Notes: generated by a model from the letters alone, not told the origin. A stretch of DNA of 7,988 bases from CAZITB01 sp964542055 (GCA_964542055.1 CAZITB010000116.1:1-7988), one strand, 5' to 3'. Shown: positions 1-7,174, counted from the first letter of the stretch. Numbers and translations: made by a program.

Positions 1-1506
1 CGATTGGTTTTTGCTTTTTTCAATCCCTTCAAGAACTTTCTCAGCCGATTTATCCCCCATTCTTTCCAAATCAGCCAACTGATGAAATTCAAGTTTATAC
101 AAATCCGAAAAATTATTTATTAACTTTTTACTCAACAGCTGATCTATCAATGCCGGTCCTAATGTAGAAATATCCATCTGTCCTTTACCGACGAAATATA
201 TCAACTTCTCCCGTATAACAGCTGGACAGCTGATATTATGGCATCTCAAGTAAACACCATTGGGGTCTTGTTTGATTTCGTCACCGCAAACAGGGCAGTT
301 TTTAGGTCTTTCGATTTCCTGACTGACAAGCGGTTTCTGCTTAACACTTACGATCTGGGGGATAATTTCCCCGGCTTTTTCAACTATAACTGTATCGCCA
401 ACACCTACTCCCAAACGATCAACTTCATCAAAGTTATGCAAACTTGCGCGCTTGACTGTGGTACCGGCCAACTTCACCGGTTTCAAATTTGCAACAGGAG
501 TTACAATACCGGTTTTACCAACCTGAAAATCCACCGAATCAACAATTGTTTCAGCCTGCTCAGCTGCAAATTTATATGCCATGCACCACCTGGGTGCCCT
601 GCCGGTATAACCGAGAACCTCACGTTGTTCAAAGTCATCTACTTTAATAACCATTCCATCGATCAAAAAACCAAGGCTGTTACGTTCCTGGGCAAAAGAA
701 TTGCAAATCCCAATTACGGCCTCAATATCATCGGCTTTGTTGGTTTTTTCGACCGCCAATCCAAATTCTTTCAATTTCATCATGCTTTCATAATGACCAT
801 CGCCAATATCTTGGCTCGTTTCGCCCAGTCCATACGCCAGGAATGATAATTTTCTTTTAGCGGTTATCCTGGCATCCAAAAGCTTGAGAGAACCCGCAGC
901 TGCATTCCTTGGATTTGCGAATTCAGGTTCACCCTCCCGTTGTTTTTGCACGTTAAGTTCCATAAAAGCTTTGTTCGGCATGAAAACTTCACCCCTGACT
1001 TCTAAAACTTCTGGAACATCCGACCCTTTCAAATGCAGCGGTATGGCTTTGATGGTGCGTATATTGTTTGTTACATCATCACCCTTTTTTCCATCGCCTC
1101 TTGTAGCCCCTAAAACAAGCTTGCCGTTTTCGTAGCGTAAGTTTATCGCCAGTCCATCAATTTTAGGCTCAACCGTGTAAACATAACTTTCATCCCCAAG
1201 CCTTTTGCTGACTCTTCTATCAAATTCACGCAGCTCCTGTTCGCTATAGGTATTATCTATGCTCAACATTGGCACGGCATGCTCAACCGTATGAAAACTT
1301 TCGATTGGCTGACCAGAAACTCGCTGAGTGGGACTGTCGGCAGTTATCAGTTCCGGATGTTCATTTTCAAGTGCTTTCAACTTTGCAAACAGTTCATCAT
1401 ACTGCGCGTCAGAAACTGTAGGGCTATTTAGAACATAATAACGGTAATCATGTTCATTTATTTGCTGGCGAAGTTGTTCAATTTCCTTTTTTACATCGCT
1501 TGTCAT
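1..1506 (-). CDS. ligA: NAD-dependent DNA ligase LigA (partial, C-terminus off the left edge)
   Basis: Seals nicks in duplex DNA during replication and repair, using NAD+ to adenylate an active-site lysine. The reading frame is open from the ATG at 1504-1506 to the window edge (502 residues; the family is about 670). In order I see the N-terminal Ia domain with HDYRYYVLNSPTVSDAQYDE (residues 19-38); HAVPMLSIDN; the adenylation motif EPKIDG with the nucleophile at Lys115, as in E. coli; ATRGDG; NPRNAAAGSL; LIDGMVIKVDD; GRAPRW; and the OB-fold stretch QVGKTGIVTPVA. Four zinc-finger cysteines follow at 404, 407, 422 and 427, then the start of the helix-hairpin-helix region (LERMGDKSAEKV). The rest of the HhH domain and the BRCT domain lie outside. 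No good Shine-Dalgarno precedes the ATG, but the start matches the family N-terminus and an in-frame TGA lies upstream. It is 42 bp downstream of the PEP-CTERM gene. Family call is certain. Confidence 0.97.
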   Translation of the reverse strand, partial: MTSDVKKEIEQLRQQINEHDYRYYVLNSPTVSDAQYDELFAKLKALENEHPELITADSPTQRVSGQPIESFHTVEHAVPMLSIDNTYSEQELREFDRRVSKRLGDESYVYTVEPKIDGLAINLRYENGKLVLGATRGDGKKGDDVTNNIRTIKAIPLHLKGSDVPEVLEVRGEVFMPNKAFMELNVQKQREGEPEFANPRNAAAGSLKLLDARITAKRKLSFLAYGLGETSQDIGDGHYESMMKLKEFGLAVEKTNKADDIEAVIGICNSFAQERNSLGFLIDGMVIKVDDFEQREVLGYTGRAPRWCMAYKFAAEQAETIVDSVDFQVGKTGIVTPVANLKPVKLAGTTVKRASLHNFDEVDRLGVGVGDTVIVEKAGEIIPQIVSVKQKPLVSQEIERPKNCPVCGDEIKQDPNGVYLRCHNISCPAVIREKLIYFVGKGQMDISTLGPALIDQLLSKKLINNFSDLYKLEFHQLADLERMGDKSAEKVLEGIEKSKNQS

Positions 1507-1538
1507 GGATGGTGATCTTATTAGAAAAAGATCTAATA

Positions 1539-1572
1539 TTCAAGAAAATCAATCTTTTTTATTTTTCTTGAA
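1539..1572 (-). repeat. 10-bp inverted repeat spanning the stop codon of the PEP-CTERM gene
   Basis: The arms TTCAAGAAAA (1539-1548) and TTTTCTTGAA (1563-1572) are perfectly complementary, separated by 14 bases that include the TGA stop at 1549-1551. On the minus strand one arm is the last codons of the gene and the other starts the ligA leader. The stem is AT-rich and has no clear T-run after it, so it is at best a weak terminator, a 3'-end stabiliser or an attenuator before ligA. It could also be a chance product of the lysine-rich tail codons. Confidence 0.5.
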
Positions 1573-2136
1573 AATTATACCTGAGATACCAATCAAGCCC
1601 AGAATCAAAGCCGATGGGGTTGGCACTGCAAAGATATCGCTGACAAAAACGGAATCGGAGACCGACCCGTTTTCGGTAAGAATCAAATTATAGCTAAACA
1701 CACCATCAGGACACCCTAATTCATCGAAACCGACTGAAAATTCCAGAGCTGTTTGATTTAACTGGTAATCAACAATATTTTGAATCGGCCCAAACCCGCC
1801 CGAACCCGGTTCACTTGGTCCATAGCTGAAAATGTCTCGAATAACTACACCGTTTTGCGAATGAATTTCATCGCCTCTGATAACTGTATTGCAATTTAAA
1901 ATGCCTGGAAAAGATTGGGAAACCTCATCAATTATATAATATTGAAAGGAGTCAACCGGGTAACCCGAATTGGTCAAAGTTAAAAAGTCCGGTTGGCGGT
2001 TGAAAGTAACTACAAAATTAGCGATCCTTGAAACAGGATCTATTTTAACATCATTATCTTTTATAGAAAACCCCGCAAAACAAGAACAACTAAACATTGC
2101 TGCAAAAACTATATAAGCGATTTTATTTTTCTTCAT
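1549..2136 (-). CDS. PEP-CTERM-type exported protein of unknown function
   Basis: A 195-residue protein with export signals at both ends. Residues 1-21 look like a signal peptide: MKKNK, a hydrophobic core, then a likely signal peptidase I site at CFA/GF. The C-terminus has the PEP-CTERM layout: VPTPSA (171-176), a hydrophobic helix ALILGLIGISGIIF (176-189), and a basic tail KKNKKD. The usual Pro-Glu-Pro is Pro-Thr-Pro here. In this family the tail is recognised by an exosortase and cleaved when the protein reaches the envelope or matrix. The middle (about 25-165) has no motif I recognise. It is rich in beta-prone stretches, with a Gly/Pro-rich turn near 108-118 and cysteines at 82 and 142 that could form a disulphide. 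The ATG is preceded by GGAG at 2144-2147, seven bases upstream. A candidate promoter lies further upstream, suggesting expression independent of dtd. No exosortase gene is visible in the window. Specific function unknown. Confidence 0.85.
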   Translation of the reverse strand: MKKNKIAYIVFAAMFSCSCFAGFSIKDNDVKIDPVSRIANFVVTFNRQPDFLTLTNSGYPVDSFQYYIIDEVSQSFPGILNCNTVIRGDEIHSQNGVVIRDIFSYGPSEPGSGGFGPIQNIVDYQLNQTALEFSVGFDELGCPDGVFSYNLILTENGSVSDSVFVSDIFAVPTPSALILGLIGISGIIFKKNKKD

Positions 2137-2183
2137 TGCATATCTCCAGTCTTAAAAAAGCTTTTCTTTCTTCATTATCTATA

Positions 2184-2212
2184 ATTATAGCTTTATATAC
2201 AAAAGGTAGCAA
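2184..2212 (-). promoter_or_regulatory. Candidate sigma-70-type promoter for the PEP-CTERM gene
   Basis: On the minus strand TTGCTA (2207-2212) is followed after exactly 17 bases by a perfect TATAAT (2184-2189). That leaves a leader of roughly 40 bases before the ATG. The -10 lies inside a 12-bp perfect palindrome, CTATAATTATAG (2179-2190), which could be an operator or simply reflect AT-richness. Prediction from the hexamers and their spacing only. Confidence 0.5.
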
Positions 2213-2226
2213 CAAATTATATAGAC

Positions 2227-2252
2227 AAAAAAAAACTTTCCCTGCACAAAAG
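2227..2252 (-). terminator. Possible weak terminator after dtd
   Basis: On the minus strand a short stem, CTTTT/GAAAG (2236-2252, five pairs including one G-T, loop of seven), leads straight into nine T residues (2227-2235). The stem is weak, so termination would be partial at best. It sits between the dtd stop and the candidate promoter of the next gene, where a terminator would be expected. Confidence 0.25.
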
Positions 2253-2295
2253 ATTACTTAATTTGCCTATCTTACCTTTTTTATCGGCAATGCCC

Positions 2296-2745
2296 TTAAA
2301 AAAGCCTTTTACTGTCAATTAACAGTGTTACTGGCCCGTCATTTACAGAAAAAATTTTCATATCAGCCCGGAATTTTCCACTGGCAACTTCAATAGAACG
2401 TGATCTAACAAGTTCGATTACTTTTTCATATAGCTCTAAAGCTGACTCCGGAGATGCCGCCTGGGTAAAACTTGGTCTTCGACCTTTCCTGCAGTCCCCA
2501 AGCAGGGTAAACTGGCTGACAATTAAAACTTGCCCCTTGATATCTTCAACACTCAGGTTCAATTTATCCTTTTTATCGCTGAAGATCCTTAAATTAGAGA
2601 TTTTATCAGCTATATACCCGGCATCTTGATGATTATCCTCGCAGGAAACTCCCAGGTAAACCAGCAAACCGGATCCGATCTCGGATATTATCTCCTGATT
2701 TACTTCCACTTTTGCCTGTGTTACTCTTTGGATTAAAGCTCGCAT
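2296..2745 (-). CDS. dtd: D-aminoacyl-tRNA deacylase
   Basis: Removes D-amino acids (and glycine mischarged on tRNA-Ala) from tRNA, a chiral proofreading step in the cytoplasm. The 149-residue product has the family's expected length. It opens with MRALIQRVTQAKVEV and carries both signature motifs: SQFTL (77-81) and the Gly-cisPro motif GPVT (137-140) within NDGPVTLLID. GRRPSF (88-93) and the G-F-ADM-type block (GKFRADM, 123-129) are also present. The frame extends 18 codons further upstream to a TTG at 2797-2799, but those residues match nothing in the family. The ATG at 2743-2745 gives the canonical N-terminus, with a weak AAGAG upstream as its only Shine-Dalgarno. It is divergent from rpmB across an AT-rich spacer. 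Confidence 0.95.
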   Translation of the reverse strand: MRALIQRVTQAKVEVNQEIISEIGSGLLVYLGVSCEDNHQDAGYIADKISNLRIFSDKKDKLNLSVEDIKGQVLIVSQFTLLGDCRKGRRPSFTQAASPESALELYEKVIELVRSRSIEVASGKFRADMKIFSVNDGPVTLLIDSKRLF

Positions 2746-2856
2746 AAGTACTCTTGAAAAATTGAAATTATAAGGAATTTCGCCAAAAATAAAAGACAAT
2801 TAGAGTATTTATTGGTTATTTGAATGGTTTTTTGACATTTTTTAACAAAAATATGC

Positions 2857-2884
2857 TTGATTTTACGAAGTTATTATATATATT
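2857..2884 (+). promoter_or_regulatory. Tentative promoter for rpmB
   Basis: TTGATT (2857-2862) and TATATT (2879-2884) are 16 bases apart, about 45 bases before the rpmB start. The whole divergent spacer (2746-2929) is very AT-rich and offers several near-matches, so the exact hexamers are uncertain. A promoter somewhere here is expected, because rpmB has no gene upstream on its strand. Confidence 0.3.
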
Positions 2885-2929
2885 TAAGTATTCTAAATTT
2901 TTAGACGCTAACAGTATAGGAGTTATAAT

Positions 2930-3190
2930 ATGAGTCGCGAATGTCATTTTCTTGGAAAAAAGACCTCCGCAGGTCGCAGCCTTGCTAGACGTGGTAAAGC
3001 GAAGTACCTTGGTGGTGTTGGTAGAAAAACTACAGGTATAACAAAACGCAAATTCAAACCGAATATTCAGAAAGTTCGAGCAGTCATTGACGGAAAAGTT
3101 GTAAAGATCAAAGTTTCAACAAAAGCGATCAAAATGGGACTGGTAACTAAGCCTCAAAAGCGAAGTTATTCCTCGGAGGCAAAAGTATAA
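2930..3190 (+). CDS. rpmB: Large ribosomal subunit protein bL28
   Basis: A structural protein of the 50S ribosomal subunit that binds 23S rRNA. The 86-residue, strongly basic product starts MSRECHFLGKKTSAG, matching the bL28 N-terminus (MxRxCxxTGK pattern, with Leu in place of Thr). It continues with RRGKAKYLGGVG (20-31), KRKFKPNIQKVRAV, and a C-terminal VSTKAIKMGLVTKP. This is the longer form with an internal Gly-rich stretch that I associate with planctomycetes. Only Cys5 is present, so the four-cysteine zinc-binding form is excluded. The start is supported by GGAG at 2919-2922, seven bases before the ATG. A strong terminator follows, so it can be made as a monocistronic message. Confidence 0.95.
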   Translation: MSRECHFLGKKTSAGRSLARRGKAKYLGGVGRKTTGITKRKFKPNIQKVRAVIDGKVVKIKVSTKAIKMGLVTKPQKRSYSSEAKV

Positions 3191-3230
3191 GCCCCATATT
3201 TTATGAAATTTTTAACGTGTTTTTAAATCG

Positions 3231-3260
3231 AACGAGGCTATAATATAGCCTCGTTTTTTT
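3231..3260 (+). terminator. Strong intrinsic terminator after rpmB, with a TATAAT hexamer across its loop
   Basis: An 11-bp perfect stem, AACGAGGCTAT (3231-3241) with ATAGCCTCGTT (3245-3255), has a 3-base loop. The T-run covers 3254-3260. It is a textbook rho-independent terminator on the plus strand. The gatC Shine-Dalgarno begins three bases after the T-run. The apex also reads TATAAT (3239-3244), a perfect -10 hexamer, though no convincing -35 lies 16-18 bases upstream. Confidence 0.9.
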
Positions 3261-3275
3261 ATGAGGTAAATAAAA

Positions 3276-3581
3276 ATGTCTGACAAAATCGATGAAATAA
3301 CGGTAAGAAAAGTGGCCAAACTTTCCAGGCTCGAGGTTTCTGATCAGCAGGTGCATAAACTTGCATCTCAGCTGAATTCTATTTTAGATTATGTAAATAA
3401 ACTTAACGAACTTGATACCGCTGATATCGAACCTCTTGCCCACTGCCTTCCTGTCCAAAATGTAATGAGGGAAGATAATATCCAGCAGTCGCTTGGAACT
3501 GACAAAGTTCTGACCAATGCACCCGAAAGAGATGACAATCACTTCATTGTTCCCAAGATAATTGACGAAGTTACAGCTTAA
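3276..3581 (+). CDS. gatC: Asp-tRNA(Asn)/Glu-tRNA(Gln) amidotransferase subunit C
   Basis: The small subunit of the GatCAB amidotransferase. In known structures it wraps round the GatA-GatB interface as a belt and stabilises the complex. The 101-residue length is typical. Family features visible are ITVRKVAKLSRLEVSDQ near the N-terminus, LNSILDYVNKLNELDTADIE (33-52), PLAHCLPVQNVMREDN, and a C-terminal NHFIVPKIID. GAGGT at 3263-3267 serves as Shine-Dalgarno, eight bases before the ATG. gatA follows after 15 bases. Its transcription has to pass, or start within, the terminator directly upstream. Confidence 0.95.
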   Translation: MSDKIDEITVRKVAKLSRLEVSDQQVHKLASQLNSILDYVNKLNELDTADIEPLAHCLPVQNVMREDNIQQSLGTDKVLTNAPERDDNHFIVPKIIDEVTA

Positions 3582-3596
3582 GTCCAGGATTAACAA

Positions 3597-5078
3597 ATGA
3601 ATGATATACTGAATCTAGGAGCCGCCGAATTAGCCAGGGCCATTGCTGACAAACAAATCAAAAGCATTGAGGCAGCCCAAGCCACGCTGGAGGCAATTGA
3701 CAGATACGACAGCCAACTTGGCATTTATATTAGCCAAATGGGTGAACTTGCACTCAAACAAGCTAAAAAAATCGATGCGAAAATTGAAAATGGCGAACCT
3801 GTCGGACCTTTGGCAGGCGTTCCAGTAAGCATAAAAGACAACATGTGCACAGCTTTTGGCAAAACAACATGTGCCTCTAAAATGCTGGCAAACTTCGAAA
3901 GTCCATATAACGCAACTGTTGTTAATAGATTGATCCAGGCCGACGCTGTGATTATGGGAAAAACCAATCTCGACGAATTCGCCATGGGATCAAGTACCGA
4001 AAACAGCGGGCTTCAGCAAACAAAAAACCCATGGGATACCCAAAGAGTTCCAGGCGGCAGCAGCGGCGGTTCGGCAGCATCAGTAGCTGCAAGACTTTGT
4101 TATGCTTCATTAGGCTCAGATACAGGTGGTTCGATTCGTCAGCCTGCAAGTTTCTGCGGAGTCGTCGGATTAAAACCCACTTATGGCAGAGTATCGAGGT
4201 ATGGCCTTGTGGCCTATGGTTCCAGCCTGGACCAGATAGGACCCTTTACACGCTCTGTTGGCGACGCAGGTGCAATGATGAATGTTATCGCCGGCCATGA
4301 CCCAAATGATTCGACCAGCGTCTCCCAAAAATTAGCACCTGTACCAGATTATACCAGCGACCTTTGCAAAGGCATAGACAAGCTTAAAATCGGAATAGTT
4401 ACAAAGTTCAATGAAAGTGCGAGCCAGGAGGTCTGCGGTGCCGTCAAAGACGCGATTGCCGTTTATGAAAGTATGGGTGCTGAAGTTATAGAAATCGATA
4501 TGCCCCATTTCGACTATTCAATCGCTACATATTATATCGTCGCCACCGCCGAAGCCACCAGCAATTTAGCCCGCTACGATGGCGTCCATTACGGCCACAG
4601 AAGCCCTGACGCAGATGAGCTTATTGATATGTATTGCAAGTCACGTGCAGAAGGTTTCGGCCAAGAAGTTCAGCGCAGGATCATGCTCGGCACCTATGTG
4701 CTTTCAAGCGGATATTATGACGCTTACTATCTAAAGGCCTTAAAAGTTCGTAACCTGATTCGCACCGACTATACCAAGGCTTTCGAAAAATGTGATTGCA
4801 TTATGATGCCCGTTGCACCTACGACCGCATTCAAAATCGGCGAAAAAACTGATGACCCCCTTCAAATGTACCTATCTGATATATATACAATCGCTGCCAA
4901 TCTCGCCGGAGTACCGGGAATAAGCATTCCTTGCGGATTCGATTCAAACGGATTGCCTATCGGACTGCAGATTTTTTCAGAACCTTTCACCGAACACAAA
5001 CTACTAAAGATAGCGGCAATGTACGAAAAACAGACAAATTTCTATAAGCTGCCGGACATATTAAAAAACCAGGTTTAA
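3597..5078 (+). CDS. gatA: Asp-tRNA(Asn)/Glu-tRNA(Gln) amidotransferase subunit A
   Basis: The glutaminase subunit: it hydrolyses glutamine and delivers ammonia through a channel to GatB, which amidates misacylated Glu-tRNA(Gln) or Asp-tRNA(Asn). The 493-residue protein belongs to the amidase-signature family and keeps the catalytic triad at the family spacing (Lys, +75, +99). Lys80 lies in VSIKDN, Ser155 in PGGSSGGSAA, and the nucleophile Ser179 in SDTGGSIRQP. Other conserved blocks are LAGVPVSIKDN, MGKTNLDEFAMGSSTENS and GLKPTYGRVSRYGL. The C-terminal part has PCGFDSNGLPIGLQIF. The start is supported by AGGA at 3586-3589, seven bases before the ATG. It is the middle gene of a tight gatC-gatA-gatB cluster, and only one base separates its stop from gatB. 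Confidence 0.98.
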   Translation: MNDILNLGAAELARAIADKQIKSIEAAQATLEAIDRYDSQLGIYISQMGELALKQAKKIDAKIENGEPVGPLAGVPVSIKDNMCTAFGKTTCASKMLANFESPYNATVVNRLIQADAVIMGKTNLDEFAMGSSTENSGLQQTKNPWDTQRVPGGSSGGSAASVAARLCYASLGSDTGGSIRQPASFCGVVGLKPTYGRVSRYGLVAYGSSLDQIGPFTRSVGDAGAMMNVIAGHDPNDSTSVSQKLAPVPDYTSDLCKGIDKLKIGIVTKFNESASQEVCGAVKDAIAVYESMGAEVIEIDMPHFDYSIATYYIVATAEATSNLARYDGVHYGHRSPDADELIDMYCKSRAEGFGQEVQRRIMLGTYVLSSGYYDAYYLKALKVRNLIRTDYTKAFEKCDCIMMPVAPTTAFKIGEKTDDPLQMYLSDIYTIAANLAGVPGISIPCGFDSNGLPIGLQIFSEPFTEHKLLKIAAMYEKQTNFYKLPDILKNQV

Positions 5079-5079
5079 A

Positions 5080-6540
5080 ATGAGTGATATAAAATACAAA
5101 ATAATTGTCGGTTTAGAAATACATGTTCAATTGTCCACAAAGACAAAAATGTTCTGCCCTTGCGAATTGTCTTTTGGCCAGCAGCCCAACAGCAGAGTTT
5201 GCCCGGTATGTATGGCTATGCCCGGCACACTTCCTGTCATGAATAAACAGGCACTTGAATATGCTGTTTTAGCAGCGATGGCATTAAATCTCGAAATACC
5301 AAAATTCACCAAATGGGACCGAAAAAATTATTACTACCCCGACCTCCCGAAAGGTTATCAGATCAGCCAGTACGACCTGCCTATAAGTAATAATGGATAC
5401 ATAGAAATTCCGCTGGAAAATGGCGATACTAAAAATATAAGAATAACACGTGCACACCTCGAAGAAGATGCCGGGAAAAATTCTCATGCCAGCGGAAACT
5501 ATTCACAGGTTGACCTAAACAGGGCAGGAACCCCCCTGCTCGAAATTGTAACTGAACCGGACATGAACAGCGCCGAAGAAGTTAAAGCACTTGCCATCGA
5601 GCTTCAGCGTATCGTCCGCTATCTGGGCGTTTCAGAAGCCGACATGCAAAAAGGCCACATGCGTTTTGAGCCAAATATAAACCTCATTATCACAAAAGAT
5701 GGTCAGCAATACAAAACCCCGATAGTCGAAGTTAAAAACCTCAACAGTTTCCGTGTCTTGGAAAAAAGTGTCCAATATGAAGTCCAGCGGCAGTTGGATG
5801 AATTTCTGGAAAACGGAGTCACAATGAAAATGGGCAACAAATCGACTCGCGGCTGGGATGATGTAAACCAGGCAACTGTGTTGCAGCGGGAAAAAGAGGA
5901 GGCCCATGACTATAAATATTTCCCCGATCCCGACCTTGTGCCGGTAGTCTGGACAGATCAAATGCTCGATGAAATACGCTCAAAAATGGTTGAGCTTCCT
6001 ATAGAAAAACGCAAAAGATTCGTTAAAGATTACGCGTTAAGCAATTACGATGCGGGAGTTTTGACAGATGAAAAATCATTGAGTGACTTTTTTGATAGTG
6101 CCGTCAAAACCGGCGCAGACCCCAAACGCGTTTGTAATTTGATCACCCAAACCGGTTTAAAACTGGCTAACGAAAAAAATTGCAAGATAGACCAGCTCGG
6201 CTTTTCGCCTGAACAGATTGCGCAATTAGCCAAAATGGTTGAAAAAGGCGATATCAGCGCAAACGCAGGCGAGACTATTCTAGAGGAAATGACCAGAACC
6301 GGCAAAAATCCCGACCAGATAGCAACCGAAAAAGACCTTATCCAGAAAAGCGACATGGGAGAACTCGAAGAATTGGTCAAAACTGTTATTTCCGAAAACA
6401 GCCAGGCCGTCGATGATGCAAAAGACCCTAAAAAAGGCAAAAAGGCTAAAGGCTTTTTAATGGGCCAGATAATGAAAAAATCACAAGGCAAAGCAAACCC
6501 TCAAGTCGTTTCAAAAATATTATCGAAGTTCATCCAGTAA
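5080..6540 (+). CDS. gatB: Asp-tRNA(Asn)/Glu-tRNA(Gln) amidotransferase subunit B
   Basis: The tRNA-binding kinase/transamidase subunit of GatCAB: it phosphorylates the misattached Glu or Asp and amidates it with ammonia from GatA. Length 486 is normal. The N-terminal cradle starts IIVGLEIHVQL, with candidate metal ligands Glu13, His15 and Glu128 (HLEEDAGK). The structural zinc site is complete at Cys26, Cys28, Cys41 and Cys44. MRFEPNINL (194-202) stands where many bacteria have an RCDxNxS-type motif, a form I associate with planctomycetes. KYFPDPDL (279-286) follows. A helical domain begins near 305, and the YqeY-like tail ends in KAKGFLMGQIMKKSQGKANP. The AGG in the final codons of gatA (5071-5073) is the likely ribosome site, so translation is probably coupled. 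A strong terminator follows. Confidence 0.98.
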   Translation: MSDIKYKIIVGLEIHVQLSTKTKMFCPCELSFGQQPNSRVCPVCMAMPGTLPVMNKQALEYAVLAAMALNLEIPKFTKWDRKNYYYPDLPKGYQISQYDLPISNNGYIEIPLENGDTKNIRITRAHLEEDAGKNSHASGNYSQVDLNRAGTPLLEIVTEPDMNSAEEVKALAIELQRIVRYLGVSEADMQKGHMRFEPNINLIITKDGQQYKTPIVEVKNLNSFRVLEKSVQYEVQRQLDEFLENGVTMKMGNKSTRGWDDVNQATVLQREKEEAHDYKYFPDPDLVPVVWTDQMLDEIRSKMVELPIEKRKRFVKDYALSNYDAGVLTDEKSLSDFFDSAVKTGADPKRVCNLITQTGLKLANEKNCKIDQLGFSPEQIAQLAKMVEKGDISANAGETILEEMTRTGKNPDQIATEKDLIQKSDMGELEELVKTVISENSQAVDDAKDPKKGKKAKGFLMGQIMKKSQGKANPQVVSKILSKFIQ

Positions 6541-6565
6541 AACTTTTCCACTTCTAAAACTTGAC

Positions 6566-6594
6566 AAAAGCATACTTGCTGTATGCTTTTTTTT
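6566..6594 (+). terminator. Intrinsic terminator after gatB
   Basis: A perfect 10-bp stem, AAAAGCATAC (6566-6575) with GTATGCTTTT (6581-6590), has a 5-base loop TTGCT and a T-run over 6587-6594. It begins 26 bases after the gatB stop and closes the gatCAB transcript. The flanking A-run makes the stem nearly symmetrical, but no minus-strand gene ends here. Confidence 0.92.
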
Positions 6595-6748
6595 ATTCCA
6601 TGGTCCTATAAACCGCTCTTTTTGATAATTTTTTGGGTATGTTGCGGATATTTATTAGAATTTAAATAAATAAAACCTTTTTAGTTATCCCCCTCTCTAA
6701 CTGGGACGATATAAAACGTGAAATGAAATTTAACGAATGGAGATTAAA

Positions 6749-7174
6749 ATGTTTGAGTTTTTCGGTTTAAAAAAGAAATCAAATGGCCGCACCGTTTTGG
6801 TGGTTGATGATGAGCCGAACATTGTACAGACATTAAAGGACAGGCTTGAACTTAACGATTTCAGAGTTATCACTGCTACTAACGGCAAAGAAGGCGTTGA
6901 GTGTGCACTGGAGAATCAACCCGACATAATTCTTCTTGATGTTATCATGCCTGTAATGGACGGTCTTGAAATGCTTGAAACACTTCGAAATGACCCCAAC
7001 GGCAGAGAAATTGCTGTAATTATGCTTACTGCCCGAAGTCAGACCGAAGACATTGTTCGTGCAAATGCATGTGGAATCGAAGACTATATCGTAAAACCTT
7101 TCGACTTAAGTGAACTGCTTGAAAAGATCGAGAGAATCTTCGAAAACCGTAAAAGTCCAAGCGCGGTTTGCTAA
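6749..7174 (+). CDS. Stand-alone receiver-domain response regulator (CheY/Spo0F-like)
   Basis: A single-domain phosphoacceptor that would be phosphorylated by a histidine kinase or act in a phosphorelay. The 141-residue product is almost only receiver domain: VLVVDDEP with acidic pair Asp20-Asp21, phosphoacceptor Asp64 in IILLDVIMPVMDG, switch Thr94 in MLTAR, and Lys116 in IVKPFD. All five key positions are intact. A short N-terminal lead MFEFFGLKKKSNG and a short tail are the only additions, and no DNA-binding or enzymatic output domain exists. The start is placed at 6749 because GGAG (6739-6742) sits six bases before it. An in-frame ATG four codons earlier (6737) overlaps that Shine-Dalgarno and has no good one itself. 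No kinase is adjacent, so its partner cannot be read here. The stop abuts the stop of the convergent gene. Confidence 0.93.
   Translation: MFEFFGLKKKSNGRTVLVVDDEPNIVQTLKDRLELNDFRVITATNGKEGVECALENQPDIILLDVIMPVMDGLEMLETLRNDPNGREIAVIMLTARSQTEDIVRANACGIEDYIVKPFDLSELLEKIERIFENRKSPSAVC

Noticed and set aside
238..1135. Open frames of 202 and 83 codons on the plus strand
   Set aside because: Both lie fully inside ligA on the other strand, where the protein matches the ligase family end to end. Their own translations show no recognisable family.
1159..1170. LigA adenylation motif EPKIDG instead of E-L-K-L-D-G
   Set aside because: The essential Glu113, Lys115, Asp117 and Gly118 are present. Pro and Ile at the flanking positions are ordinary variation in the family.
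2746..2799. N-terminal extension of dtd from a TTG codon
   Set aside because: The 18 extra residues match nothing in the deacylase family, and the internal ATG gives the canonical MRALIQRV start.
2832..2837. Perfect TTGACA upstream of rpmB
   Set aside because: No reasonable -10 lies 16-18 bases downstream; the nearest (TATGCT) is only 14 bases away.
6045..6491. 148-codon minus-strand open frame
   Set aside because: It is antisense to the conserved C-terminal half of gatB and has no ribosome site or family likeness.
6649..6672. 8-bp all-AT inverted repeat upstream of the response regulator
   Set aside because: It is composed only of A and T in an AT-rich spacer, with no T-run or recognised operator, so chance is the simplest explanation. 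I also find no confident promoter in 6595-6748.
6737..6748. Earlier ATG for the response regulator
   Set aside because: This ATG overlaps the GGAG that fits the start at 6749 and has no good ribosome site itself.
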